From Globodera rostochiensis (taxonomy: Eukaryota > Nematoda > Chromadorea > Rhabditida > Heteroderidae): a stretch of 64,000 nucleotides of DNA. The notes below the pieces were generated by a model that was given only the letters and a program-made list of their open reading frames with translations, was not told the DNA's origin and searched no databases. The stretch is from the NCBI GenBank assembly GCA_018350325.1, contig JAEVLN010000008.1, forward strand, positions 1,426,001-1,490,000. Direction: 5' to 3'. Position numbers and translations under genes: made by a program. This document shows positions 1-11,588 of the stretch, piece by piece (positions within the stretch are counted from its first letter, which is position 1; each line of letters starts with the position of its first letter).

Positions 1-110
1 AAACGATTTATTATCACTTTTGGCATCCCCACTAATAATGCCAGAAATGGTCGCTGGAATGACAGCACTTTGGGTGTAATAATACATCAATCACAGACAA
101 TCCGTCGATT

Positions 111-2326
<2,216 letters not shown>

Positions 2327-2901
2327 TTTGAATGACAGAAACAATTTGTTTAATTCTGAAAGAAATAATTTTAAAATGTGAAGAATAAATATTTATATTA
2401 TTTCATAATTTAAATGTCGCCGAAGAGAAATGAAATAATAATCTTTAGGGAATGGAATTGCGCAATATAAGTCGTCGAATTGGACAAACGAAACTAAACT
2501 GGTTCCGTTCCTTCACATCGGCCCTTAACATAGCAATTTGTGGAGAATTACTGACTAATCAATTATTTCTAAACTGTTTTGTCTAATAAACAATAATAAA
2601 ACGAATAAATATAAATATTTTTATACAAAAACATTACTCCTGAATTAGATCCATTAACTTCTTTTGACAAAGGAAAGAATGAGAGAATGATCAAATGATC
2701 ACATTTTGCGAAAACGTGAAAAGGAACGGTGATGGAAAAGCTGGGAAGGTGAAGTGATCAAATGGAAAATGGAAAGTGTAAATAATCCGATTCCGATCAG
2801 CTGTATGAAAGGCAAAATCCCACAAGAATGACTTTTTCTTCAGTTTATACGCTGGTTGTCGTCGATATAAATGTTGGCGGATGATGGTGTGTTTCCATTG
2901 G
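2327..2901. other. Intergenic, no gene seen
   Basis: AT-rich sequence upstream of glycerol kinase. It should hold the glycerol kinase promoter, but no convincing element is readable. No coding segment with splice signals or family similarity was found on either strand. Confidence 0.5.
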
Positions 2902-3564
2902 GGATGAATGAGAGTTGAGTTTATCCCATCCAAACGCGGGGAGATTTGGGTGCAACCGAACCCATTTACTCCCAATGGACGGAAGAGTCCTTGCGCAGCA
3001 CCAATGTCGTCCATCCAGACCAGTCTCACTCCTTCCCATCGCAAAACCATCACCAGTCTTCATTCGCGTTGCTGAAATTGATGGATGGACGGGGTGGACG
3101 GGATGGACGAGTGGGTGCGCATTCCAACGGAGAGCAGCAGCAACGGGCTGAATGGTTTGGGTAACCTTAGTAATTAGTGTTAGTAAGAATCTTTTGGGGA
3201 AGGGCAAATGATTGTATCGGACTGATGCTGCGTTGTTTTTGCTGGTCGAATAAGTGCAGTACTCCTCCTCTATTATGTGTTGTTTATTACTAAGGTTACC
3301 CAAGCCACTCAGCCCGCTGCTGCTGCTGCTGCTCTCCGTTGGAATGCGCACCCACTCGTCCATCCCGTCCACCCCCATCCATCACTTTTCAGCAACGCGA
3401 ATGAAGACTGGTGATGGTTTTGCGATGGGAAGGAGTGAGACTGGACTGGATGGACGACATTGGTGCTGCGCAAGGACTCTTCCGTCCATTGGGAGTAAAT
3501 GGGTTCGATTGCACCCAAAGCACCCCCAGCGTTTGGATGGGATAAACTCAACTCTCATTTATCC
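2902..3564. repeat. Long fold-back (inverted repeat) element
   Basis: Two arms of about 275 bp (roughly 2902-3178 and 3286-3564) are near-perfect reverse complements separated by a spacer of about 107 bp. Inner arm ends read GGGTAACCTTAGTAAT against ATTACTAAGGTTACCC; outer ends read AATGAGAGTTGAGTTTATC and its complement. The arms differ by a few substitutions and by CAG-repeat length. No target-site duplication is visible. Frames of up to 177 codons cross the arms but match no family I know and mirror each other, so I treat them as non-coding. A transcript would fold into a long hairpin. Confidence 0.85.
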
Positions 3565-3570
3565 TCAGAC

Positions 3571-4270
3571 CAGGGATGCCCATAAAATATTGGACGCACG
3601 GGATGCCCATAAGGCACGAAAGTTCGCCAACAGACACTTTGACACGTTAAATTTGCAAAATTTTTTTGATTTTGGGCATTGGGCATAATTAAGAATTCTG
3701 GTAACAATTTTGTAAAAGAACTTGCTTACAAAATCGCAAGCCATTTTTATGGCTTTGTGCTCGGGTCCGGTAAATTTTTAGGTCTCGAGCATTACTTTTC
3801 AACAAAAAATTGAAGTCTCAAATAGAAAATTGAGGAAGAAGTGCATCGAAGAGCTTGTAGACCAACAATGTTCAAGTGGTGGACTTTTCTCATTTATCGA
3901 TGTCGGATGAGGCGGGAGAAGAATTTGAGCAAACGTCAAACTGACCCACAAAATCCAACAAAAACTACCCAAGTTCCAGTTGTGCTTTAAACAGTGCGCG
4001 AATAATCACTTTGGCACTTATTCCCTTTTCACTCTGTTCTTCTTTTTTTAAATTCATTTCTCTCCCCCCCCCACACAAAAAAATATCCTTCATCTGCTGC
4101 TTTACACTATTTTTTCAAATTAACGACCCAGGTTCAAATCGACGGCGCTCTTTAGTTAATATTTTAAGTCCATTTGTCATTTTGTTTTGCAAAAATGTTG
4201 CTGCGTAATACTTCCAAAAAATTCCGATTTTTTCCTTAAAATTTCGGAAGTCGGAATTCGCCCATCCCTG
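3571..4270. mobile_element. Possible inverted-repeat DNA element (hAT-like ends)
   Basis: The stretch begins CAGGGATGCCCAT and ends CGCCCATCCCTG, an imperfect terminal inverted repeat of the CAGGG type common in hAT elements. The inside is AT-rich with no transposase. The flanking 8-mers (CCTCAGAC and GTGCCGAT) do not match, so the insertion boundaries are unproven. Confidence 0.45.
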
Positions 4271-4450
4271 GTGCCGATAGACGCTGTGTTAAAAAAATTT
4301 GAAATTTTAAGCGTTATTGTGAAGAAAATTGGTACAAAATTGTTAAATTTTTGAAAAACATTTCGCCAAGAAAATTAACGGGAACGGAGCCGGTCATTTG
4401 GGCACGTCATTTGGGCACCGAATCTTTAGGACACCGAGTCATTTGGGCAC
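4271..4450. other. Intergenic remnant with short direct repeats
   Basis: Starts with GTGCCGATAG followed by AT-rich sequence resembling the interior of the hAT-type element at 5451-5858, so it may be an old fragment of that family. At 4395-4450 the motif GTCATTTGGGCAC occurs three times. No gene is seen. Confidence 0.4.
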
Positions 4451-4835
4451 TAATTCCGGAGTTTTTTTTAAAATAATACATTACGAAATAGAGTAATACT
4501 GTGGTTTGTAGGTTCCCTGTTTTGAAAAAATAATTTGTTTTTATTGGCCGAAATATTTTTTTTTGCACTGGTTACGAATTTGTCAATATATTTGAAGCCT
4601 CATATATATCCTCCCACTGAGGTATTCCGCAAAAAATAAACAATTAGTTAAGAACCCAAGGGTGTTCTAGCCACCTACCAAATTTCATTCCAAAACTCCA
4701 CGTACCCCTGAGAACCTTCCGTCGTAAGCTTAATTGAATTTCATAATGGGCGCGAAGAGTTCAAGAAGACTTTCGACCTACTAATTTTAAATTTTAATAG
4801 CTTATGACATCAAATTTTGCATCATTTTCTGCCAG

Positions 4836-5070
4836 AATAGGATACGAACTCGTTATCAAAGGCATTGATCGTGCGTGGCTCCAACATAAATTGCCAACAG
4901 TGAGTTTTATGATGTTTGTTTTTTGTAAAATATGTTTGTAGGACGACATTGCCATTCCGCCGAAAGAGATACCGGATCAGGACTCGGAACTTAATTATTT
5001 GCTGGAAGCGGACGAAAGCCGCTGGCAGGATCAAAGACCGCCTAATTTTTGTTTTGAACACCGTCACAAG
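4836..5070 (+). pseudogene. Two coding-like exons of unknown gene, copy 1
   Basis: Exons 4836-4899 and 4942-5070 are bounded by CCAG/gtgagt and TTGTAG/gttgg signals and stay in one frame. They read IGYELVIKGIDRAWLQHKLP, then DDIAIPPKEIPDQDSEL and LEADESRWQDQRPPNFCFEH. The composition and correct splice phase look like real protein, but I do not recognise the family. No start or stop is attached, and a diverged repeat follows directly. It is either a gene fragment caught in the duplication or the middle of a gene whose other exons I cannot see. Confidence 0.35.
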
Positions 5071-5124
5071 GTTGGTATGGCACAAATCTAACCATTATAT
5101 TTGTTTTTGAATCGGAGCCCCGTA

Positions 5125-5440
5125 ACCAGAAAATTTCCCGGGGGGAGCCAAGCCAAAAAAAGTCGATTCTTAAGGAGGCGTTTTCCGTGTTTTTTGCATC
5201 CTTTGTTAAAGAATTCTTCCCTCAAAAAAAATATTTGATTTTAGGGGTAAAACCCATAGGGGGGACCCTTTTGTTTTTGCAAAATTTGTATTTTTGTACC
5301 AACGTTCTTTACAAATCTAAAATCTTCAACTAGGAGTGAAGCAGAATTCTTAAACAAAAATGTATGTTTGAATGCAATAAAAGGGAGAAATATACCTTTT
5401 TGATACCCCCCCCCCCTTCCCCCACGGCAAAATCCTAAAT
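5125..5440. repeat. Diverged relative of the hAT-type element, copy 1
   Basis: The sequence shows the same order of landmarks as the element at 5451-5858: a G-rich start, a TCGATTCTTAAGG-like block, GTTTTTTGCAT, TTAAAGAATTCTT, and the GGGGGGACCCTTTTG block. It is more diverged and lacks clean ends. It is present in both duplication units, so it predates the duplication. Confidence 0.5.
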
Positions 5441-5442
5441 AC

Positions 5443-5866
5443 GTGCCTGGCAAGGGCGTAGCCAGGATTTTTTTTCAGGGGGGGCTGAGTCAAGAAAAAA
5501 AAAAATCGATTTTTAGGGGTGCATTTTTGGGTTTTATTGCATTTTTCTTAAAGAATTTTTACCCCAAAAAGTTGGATTTTTAGGGGTGCAATTTTGGGTT
5601 TTATTGCATTTTTCTTAAGCAATTTTTCGGGGGGGGGGGGAGGCGGTGCCGATAGGCGCCGCCGAGAAAAATTTCTGAGTTTTTGACTCAATTTGTTAAG
5701 AGATTTGCACCAAAAATTTAAAAAATGTGGTAATTTTTTAAAACATTTTTAGAATTTTGCAAAACAATAGGGTCCCCCTATGGATTTTTTTTTTCACAAA
5801 TTTCATTTCGGGGGGGGGGGCTGCAGCCCCCTCAGCCCCCCCCCTGGCTACGCCCTTGGTGCCTGG
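5443..5866. mobile_element. hAT-type MITE with 8-bp target duplication
   Basis: The element is 5451-5858 (408 bp). It starts CAAGGGCGTAGCCAGG and ends CCTGGCTACGCCCTTG, a perfect 16-bp terminal inverted repeat, and is flanked by GTGCCTGG at 5443-5450 and 5859-5866. Unit 2 has the unoccupied site with a single GTGCCTGG at 9031-9038, which proves both the boundaries and that insertion followed the duplication. Eight-base duplications and this terminal sequence are typical of the hAT superfamily. There is no transposase, so it is non-autonomous. Confidence 0.93.
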
Positions 5867-5968
5867 CTCAAAATCTCAAAAAAGCACAATTTCAACCCCT
5901 CCCCCCAAAAAACAGTAAATTCTGAAAAAATGACTATTCGTTTTTTATAGTGAACTTTTTAAATATCG

Positions 5969-6677
5969 ATGGATGTACGTCGACAGCTTATTTTGCTGCG
6001 ATGGGATGATTATTTGGCAGCCATTCCGATGCCCTCGACAAAATCACAAAGTTCGAATTTTGTGCCTTTATTTAATTTTGTGGGCCTTTAACGTGTGAAG
6101 AGCACACATTTATTTATTTGTTCGTCTTCCATTTGTTTAGCACTCGCGCCCTTTGAAGTCGATTCTGCCACATTGTGCCGTTTAAAGGACGAACGCGTGC
6201 GCGACCAGTTGGTTCAATCGCTGCTGGACGGCACTGTTCATTCTATCGTCGATTCTCTGAAAGATTTGCAGTCCATCCAAGAACAGTAAGCCCCCCCCCC
6301 CCGAACAGTACACCCCCTCCCCCCAGGGGGTCTCTTTTCGATATACTTTCCTGCAATTTAGACAGTTGTGGGCACAGCGTGAAGATAAAATAGCAATGTT
6401 AAAGCGGGAAGGAGCTTCGGACGAGGGGCTGACGTATGACAACGGCACAATTTTGGAACGTATTGATGAGGTGTTTAATTTTCTTTAATTATTTTCTTAA
6501 GTTCTCTTTCTCTCACTCACTCTTTGTCTGACTGATCAGATTGTGCGGGAACAACAAAGCACGCTGATCTGCGCCGGTTTGCCTCTGTTTAAAAGTTCGG
6601 ACGACGCGTGCGATTTGCGCGTCCAAATGGCCCTCATCCAATTCATTCTATCGCTTGGCCCCATTTACAAAGAATGA
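5969..6677 (+). CDS. DGCR6-like protein, copy 1 (157 aa, 4 exons)
   Basis: Exons 5969-6050, 6141-6285, 6362-6470 and 6540-6677 keep frame and use GT-AG sites, giving 157 residues. Family landmarks are LLDGTVHSIVDSLKDLQSIQ, matching the central LLDGTV segment of vertebrate DGCR6, and the C-terminal block REQQSTLICAG followed by RVQMALIQFIL. DGCR6 family proteins are small, helical and of poorly defined function. In-frame stops precede the ATG, and a TTTTTATAG acceptor-like site lies 19 bp upstream, possibly for trans-splicing. It is duplicated at 9141-9849. A visible difference is DDACD here against DEACD in copy 2. Confidence 0.72.
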
Positions 6678-7179
6678 ATTTCGACCTTTTAATTTTTCAT
6701 TCGATTTATATTATGTTTTGTCTGTGTCTGCAATATCTTTTCTAAATGTTTTATGTATTCACTTCAATTATTTACTTTCGAAATTTTGCGCAGCCCTGAT
6801 TATGTTCCTATCAAACATGAATTACGATCAGCCCCCCCCCCTCTCAACCTTTCGCGACGTCTTTGGGCATATTGTTGTTTTTATTTTAATTACCATAAAT
6901 GTAAAGAAGATACGTAGTACATCACAAGAAAGCCAGGGGAATCCGAGTTGGAAGAGAATTACGAAAAATTCGAATTTTATTTGAAAAGTGGAAATTGTGG
7001 ACCTGAATAATTTGAAGCGATGTGATAAACCGGGCGATTGACTTGGACGGCCGAAACCCCATTGAACTGACGAATTCGTAATTAAAGGCAAATTCTGATG
7101 GGTTTTGTTAATTAAATAGGAGAGCGAAGGTCCCTACCTGCTGGACATGGGGAAATGAATCAAAATGTTCATTCAAACG

Positions 7180-7811
7180 ACCCACACCAAAAGGCATTGT
7201 CCCCGATGAAGTTGATGAGTTCGAATAAAAATGCTGATGGCGTGGTGGAACATAAAATGGCCGGGGAAAGTGTGAGGAGTTTGTGAACAGTGATCACCCA
7301 ACTCATTCATGGAAACAGTCCCCAAAACATCTCCCTATCTTACAAACATTTCTATCCTGATAGTGAGGGATTAAATTGGAAAGGCCTGAACACAATGAAA
7401 AGGGTGTCCATCAGTTCAGGCACTTTGGAGAGCACCCAAAGAAAGGTCTAATAGCCGGAATTGGGTCGGTCTGCAGAGTGCTGAGTTGGGTGTAAGAGTC
7501 TGAAGACAAAAAGGTAACTGATTTGTGAGGGGTGATCAGTGAGTGTGATTCGGAAAACCCCAACGGCACTGAACACGGCCAGTAAAACATTCCAAGTGAT
7601 CAGAGGGAGCCGAAGGGTGAAATGAATTGCGATTCGAAAATAAGCCAAGTTTTTTGAAAGAATTGGAGAATTGCACAAAAGTCGGATGGAAACACTAACA
7701 AATAGGACGTAGAGGGGGCGGTGGTTGCGCAGCCATTGCTTGAAGGACTAAACTAACAATTGCATTAAATTGAAAGCAATTCACCGTGTAGTCGTAATCG
7801 ACGTGCAACAT
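7180..7811 (-). pseudogene. ELO-family fatty acid elongase-like, probably degenerate, copy 1
   Basis: Reading leftward from an ATG at 7811-7809: MLHVDYDYT, a 35-nt intron, FKQWLRNHRPLYVLFVSV, then LRLPLITWNVLLAVFSAVG, then FLWVLSKVPELMDTLFIVF. These match the N-terminal helices and the SK.PEL.DT.F motif of ELO elongases, which condense malonyl-CoA with acyl-CoA in the ER membrane. Beyond this, an FHHAIS stretch recalls the HxxHH catalytic box, but the frame is broken soon after, and the loop before FLWVLSK is about 45 residues short. I favour a decaying copy, though missed exons cannot be excluded. Present in both duplication units. Confidence 0.5.
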
Positions 7812-8423
7812 ATTTGTTCAGCTCTGATAAATTATTTAGTTGATTTAAGAATATAAAAAAGTGATCGACCGCATTGATCAGAGATGCAAATGTTGACAAT
7901 GAAGTGAATTTGCAAGACAAAATTGATAAAGAAAAAATGGTCCTACTAAAATCGGTTACTTATAAAAATTCGAGAGTTTCAAAATTGGCTTTTTTGGTTT
8001 TGATAGGTAAGAAATAAAAGTCAACTTTTATTTACATTTAATTCCGGAGTTTTTTTTAAAATAATACATTACGAAATAGAGTAATACTGTGGTTTGTAGG
8101 TTCCCTGTTTTGAAAAAATAATTTGTTTTTATTGGCCGAAATATTTTTTTTTGCACTGGTTACGAATTTGTCAATATATTTGAAGCCTCATATATATCCT
8201 CCCACTGAGGTATTCCGCAAAAAATAAACAATTAGTTAAGAACCCAAGGGTGTTCTAGCCACCTACCAAATTTCATTCCAAAACTCCACGTACCCCTGAG
8301 AACCTTCCGTCGTAAGCTTAATTGAATTTCATAATGGGCGCGAAGAGTTCAAGAAGACTTTCGACCTACTAATTTTAAATTTTAATAGCTTATGACATCA
8401 AATTTTGCATCATTTTCTGCCAG

Positions 8424-8658
8424 AATAGGATACGAACTCGTTATCAAAGGCATTGATCGTGCGTGGCTCCAACATAAATTGCCAACAGTGAGTTTTATGA
8501 TGTTTGTTTTTTGTAAAATATGTTTGTAGGACGACATTGCCATTCCGCCGAAAGAGATACCGGATCAGGACTCGGAACTTAATTATTTGCTGGAAGCGGA
8601 CGAAAGCCGCTGGCAGGATCAAAGACCGCCTAATTTTTGTTTTGAACACCGTCACAAG
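8424..8658 (+). pseudogene. Two coding-like exons of unknown gene, copy 2
   Basis: Duplicate of 4836-5070, with exons 8424-8487 and 8530-8658, the same splice sites and the same reading frame. No function is assigned. Confidence 0.35.
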
Positions 8659-9140
8659 GTTGGTATGGCACAAATCTAACCATTATATTTGTTTTTGAAT
8701 CGGAGCCCCGTAACCAGAAAATTTCCCGGGTGGAGCCAAGCCAAAAAAAGTCGATTCTTAAGGAGGCGTTTTCCGTGTTTTTTGCATCCTTTGTTAAAGA
8801 ATTCTTCCCTCAAAAAAAATATTTGATTTTAAGGGTAAAACCCATAGGGGGGACCCTTTTGTTTTTGCAAAATTTGTATTTTTGTACCAACGTTCTTTAC
8901 AAATCTAAAATCTTCAACTAGGAGTGAAGCAGAATTCTTAAACAAAAATGTATGTTTGAATGCAATAAAAGGGAGAAATATACCTTTTTGATACCCCCCC
9001 CCCCTTCCCCCACGGCAAAATCCTAAATACGTGCCTGGCTCAAAATCTCAAAAAAGCACAATTTCAACCCCTCCCCCCAAAAAACAGTAAATTCTGAAAA
9101 AATGACTATTCGTTTTTTATAGTGAACTTTTTAAATATCG

Positions 9141-9849
9141 ATGGATGTACGTCGACAGCTTATTTTGCTGCGATGGGATGATTATTTGGCAGCCATTCCG
9201 ATGCCCTCGACAAAATCACAAAGTTCGAATTTTGTGCCTTTATTTAATTTTGTGGGCCTTTAACGTGTGAAGAGCACACATTTATTTATTTGTTCGTCTT
9301 CCATTTGTTTAGCACTCGCGCCCTTTGAAGTCGATTCTGCCACATTGTGCCGTTTAAAGGACGAACGCGTGCGCGACCAGTTGGTTCAATCGCTGCTGGA
9401 CGGCACTGTTCATTCTATCGTCGATTCTCTGAAAGATTTGCAGTCCATCCAAGAACAGTAAGCTCCCCCCCCCCCGAACAGTACACCCCCTCCCCCCAGG
9501 GGGTCTCTTTTCGATATACTTCCTGCAATTTAGACAGTTGTGGGCACAGCGTGAAGATAAAATAGCAATGTTAAAGCGGGAAGGAGCTTCGGACGAGGGG
9601 CTGACGTATGACAACGGCACAATTTTGGAACGTATTGATGAGGTGTTTAATTTTCTTTAATTATTTTTTTAAGTTCTCTTTCTCTCACTCACTCTTTGTC
9701 TGACTGATCAGATTGTGCGGGAACAACAAAGCACGCTGATCTGCGCCGGTTTGCCTCTGTTTAAAAGTTCGGACGAAGCGTGCGATTTGCGCGTCCAAAT
9801 GGCCCTCATCCAATTCATTCTATCGCTTGGCCCCATTTACAAAGAATGA
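9141..9849 (+). CDS. DGCR6-like protein, copy 2
   Basis: Second copy of the four-exon gene at 5969-6677, again with an open frame from ATG 9141 to TGA 9847-9849 and the same GT-AG sites. It carries a D-to-E change (DEACD) and small intron differences. Both copies keep intact frames, so either or both may be expressed; an assembly artefact is unlikely because of the MITE difference between the units. Confidence 0.7.
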
Positions 9850-10351
9850 ATTTCGACCTTTTAATTTTTCATTCGATTTATATTATATTTTGTCTGTGTC
9901 TGCAATATCTTATCTAAATGTTTTATGTATTCACTTCAATTATTTACTTTCGAAATTTTGCGCAGCCCTGATTATGTTCCTATCAAACATGAATTACGAT
10001 CAGCCCCCCCCCCCTCTCAACCTTTCGCGACGTCTTTGGGCATATTGTTGTTTTTATTTTAATTACCATAAATGTAAAGAAGATACGTAGTACATCACAA
10101 GAAAGCCAGGGGAATCCGAGTTGGAAGAGAATTACGAAAAATTCGAATTTTATTTGAAAAGTGGAAATTGTGGACCTGAATAATTTGAAGCGATGTGATA
10201 AACCGGGCGATTGACTTGGACGGCCGAAACCCCATTGAACTGACGAATTCGTAATTAAAGGCAAATTCTGATGGGTTTTGTTAATTAAATAGGAGAGCGA
10301 AGGTCCCTACCTGCTGGACATGGGGAAATGAATCAAAATGTTCATTCAAAC

Positions 10352-10984
10352 GACCCACACCAAAAGGCATTGTCCCCGATGAAGTTGATGAGTTCGAATA
10401 AAAATGCTGATGGCGTGGTGGAACATAAAATGGCCGGGGAAAGTGTGAGGAGTTTGTGAACAGTGATCACCCAACTCATTCATGGAAACAGTCCCCAAAA
10501 CATCTCCCTATCTTACAAACATTTCTATCCTGATAGTGAGGGATTAAATTGGAAAGGCCTGAACACAATGAAAAGGGTGTCCATCAGTTCAGGCACTTTG
10601 GAGAGCACCCAAAGAAAGGTCTAATAGCCGGAATTGGGTCGGTCTGCAGAGTGCTGAGTTGGGTGTAAGAGTCTGAAGACAAAAAGGTAACTGATTTGTG
10701 AGGGGTGATCAGTGAGTGTGATTCGGAAAACCCCAACGGCACTGAACACGGCCAGTAAAACATTCCAAGTGATCAGAGGGAGCCGAAGGGTGAAATGAAT
10801 TGCGATTCGAAAATAAGCCAAGTTTTTTGAAAGAATTGGAGAATTGCACAAAAGTCGGATGGAAACACTAACAAATAGGACGTAGAGGGGGCGGTGGTTG
10901 CGCAGCCATTGCTTGAAGGACTAAACTAACAATTGCATTAAATTGAAAGCAATTCACCGTGTAGTCGTAATCGACGTGCAACAT
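10352..10984 (-). pseudogene. ELO-family elongase-like, probably degenerate, copy 2
   Basis: Duplicate of 7180-7811 with the same partial ELO features (FKQWLRNHRP, LPLITWNVLLAVFSAVG, SKVPELMDTLFIVF) and the same break after the FHHA-like stretch. Because the break is shared, decay began before the duplication. Confidence 0.5.
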
Positions 10985-11214
10985 ATTTGTTCAGCTCTGA
11001 TAAATTATTTAGTTGATTTAAGAATATAAAAAAGTGATCGACCGCATTGATCAGAGATGCAAATGTTGACAATGAAGTGAATTTGCAAGACAAAATTGAT
11101 AAAGAAAAAATGGTCCTACTAAAATCGGTTACTTATGAAAATTCGAGAGTTTCAAAATTGGCTTTTTTGGTTTTGATAGGTAAGAAATAAAAGTCAAGAT
11201 TTTATTTACATTTA

Positions 11215-11588
11215 TTCAATTAAGCTTGTAAATAATTTAAATAATTAACTTTTTATAATATTTTGAACACATAAAACGGTTCCGATGAGAGAGGCGCATT
11301 TCATTAATAATAAATAGTCCAGACAAATCGTACAAAAACGACGCTTCGTCCATCCTCCGGCGTTGGGCATTCATCGCTCGTCCGACTGTCATTTTTGTCC
11401 ACATTTATTGCGTTTCCTATAATTTGAATAACGTTGGCAATAAAATAATGTGAACATTTTTTGTTCTTTGCTTTTATGCGGCGGTTTCTTTGAAGCTCTG
11501 CTACTCTCGCACTATAAAAGGATCACTTTGTCTGTCGATTGTCGTTCGATCATTCTTTTTATTCTTTCAAACGATCCGCCGATCGGAA
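11215..11588. other. Intergenic, upstream of carboxypeptidase
   Basis: AT-rich spacer. CACTATAAAAGGATCAC at about 11510 is TATA-like and lies some 75 bp upstream of the chosen carboxypeptidase ATG. No gene is seen. Confidence 0.4.

Larger units (their letters stand above)
4451..8038. repeat. Tandem duplication, unit 1 (3588 bp)
   Basis: Starts TAATTCCGGAG and is repeated head-to-tail from 8039. The two units are nearly identical, with a few substitutions and C-run length changes, apart from one 416-bp insertion in this unit (element 5451-5858 plus an 8-bp target duplication). Each unit holds two unassigned exons, a DGCR6-like gene (+) and an ELO-like sequence (-). The joint is direct, with only a few bases of shared sequence (TTA). 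Confidence 0.95.
8039..11214. repeat. Tandem duplication, unit 2 (3176 bp)
   Basis: Head-to-tail copy of 4451-8038 without the 416-bp MITE insertion. It starts TAATTCCGGAG at 8039 and ends at TTTATTTACATTTA near 11214, after which the sequence departs from unit 1. The very low divergence indicates a recent event or gene conversion. Homopolymer C runs differ by one or two bases between units. Confidence 0.95.

Noticed and set aside
2845..3688. Frames of 177 and 144 codons with shared peptide sequence
   Set aside because: The shared peptide reflects the inverted-repeat arms; no start context, splice pattern or family match.
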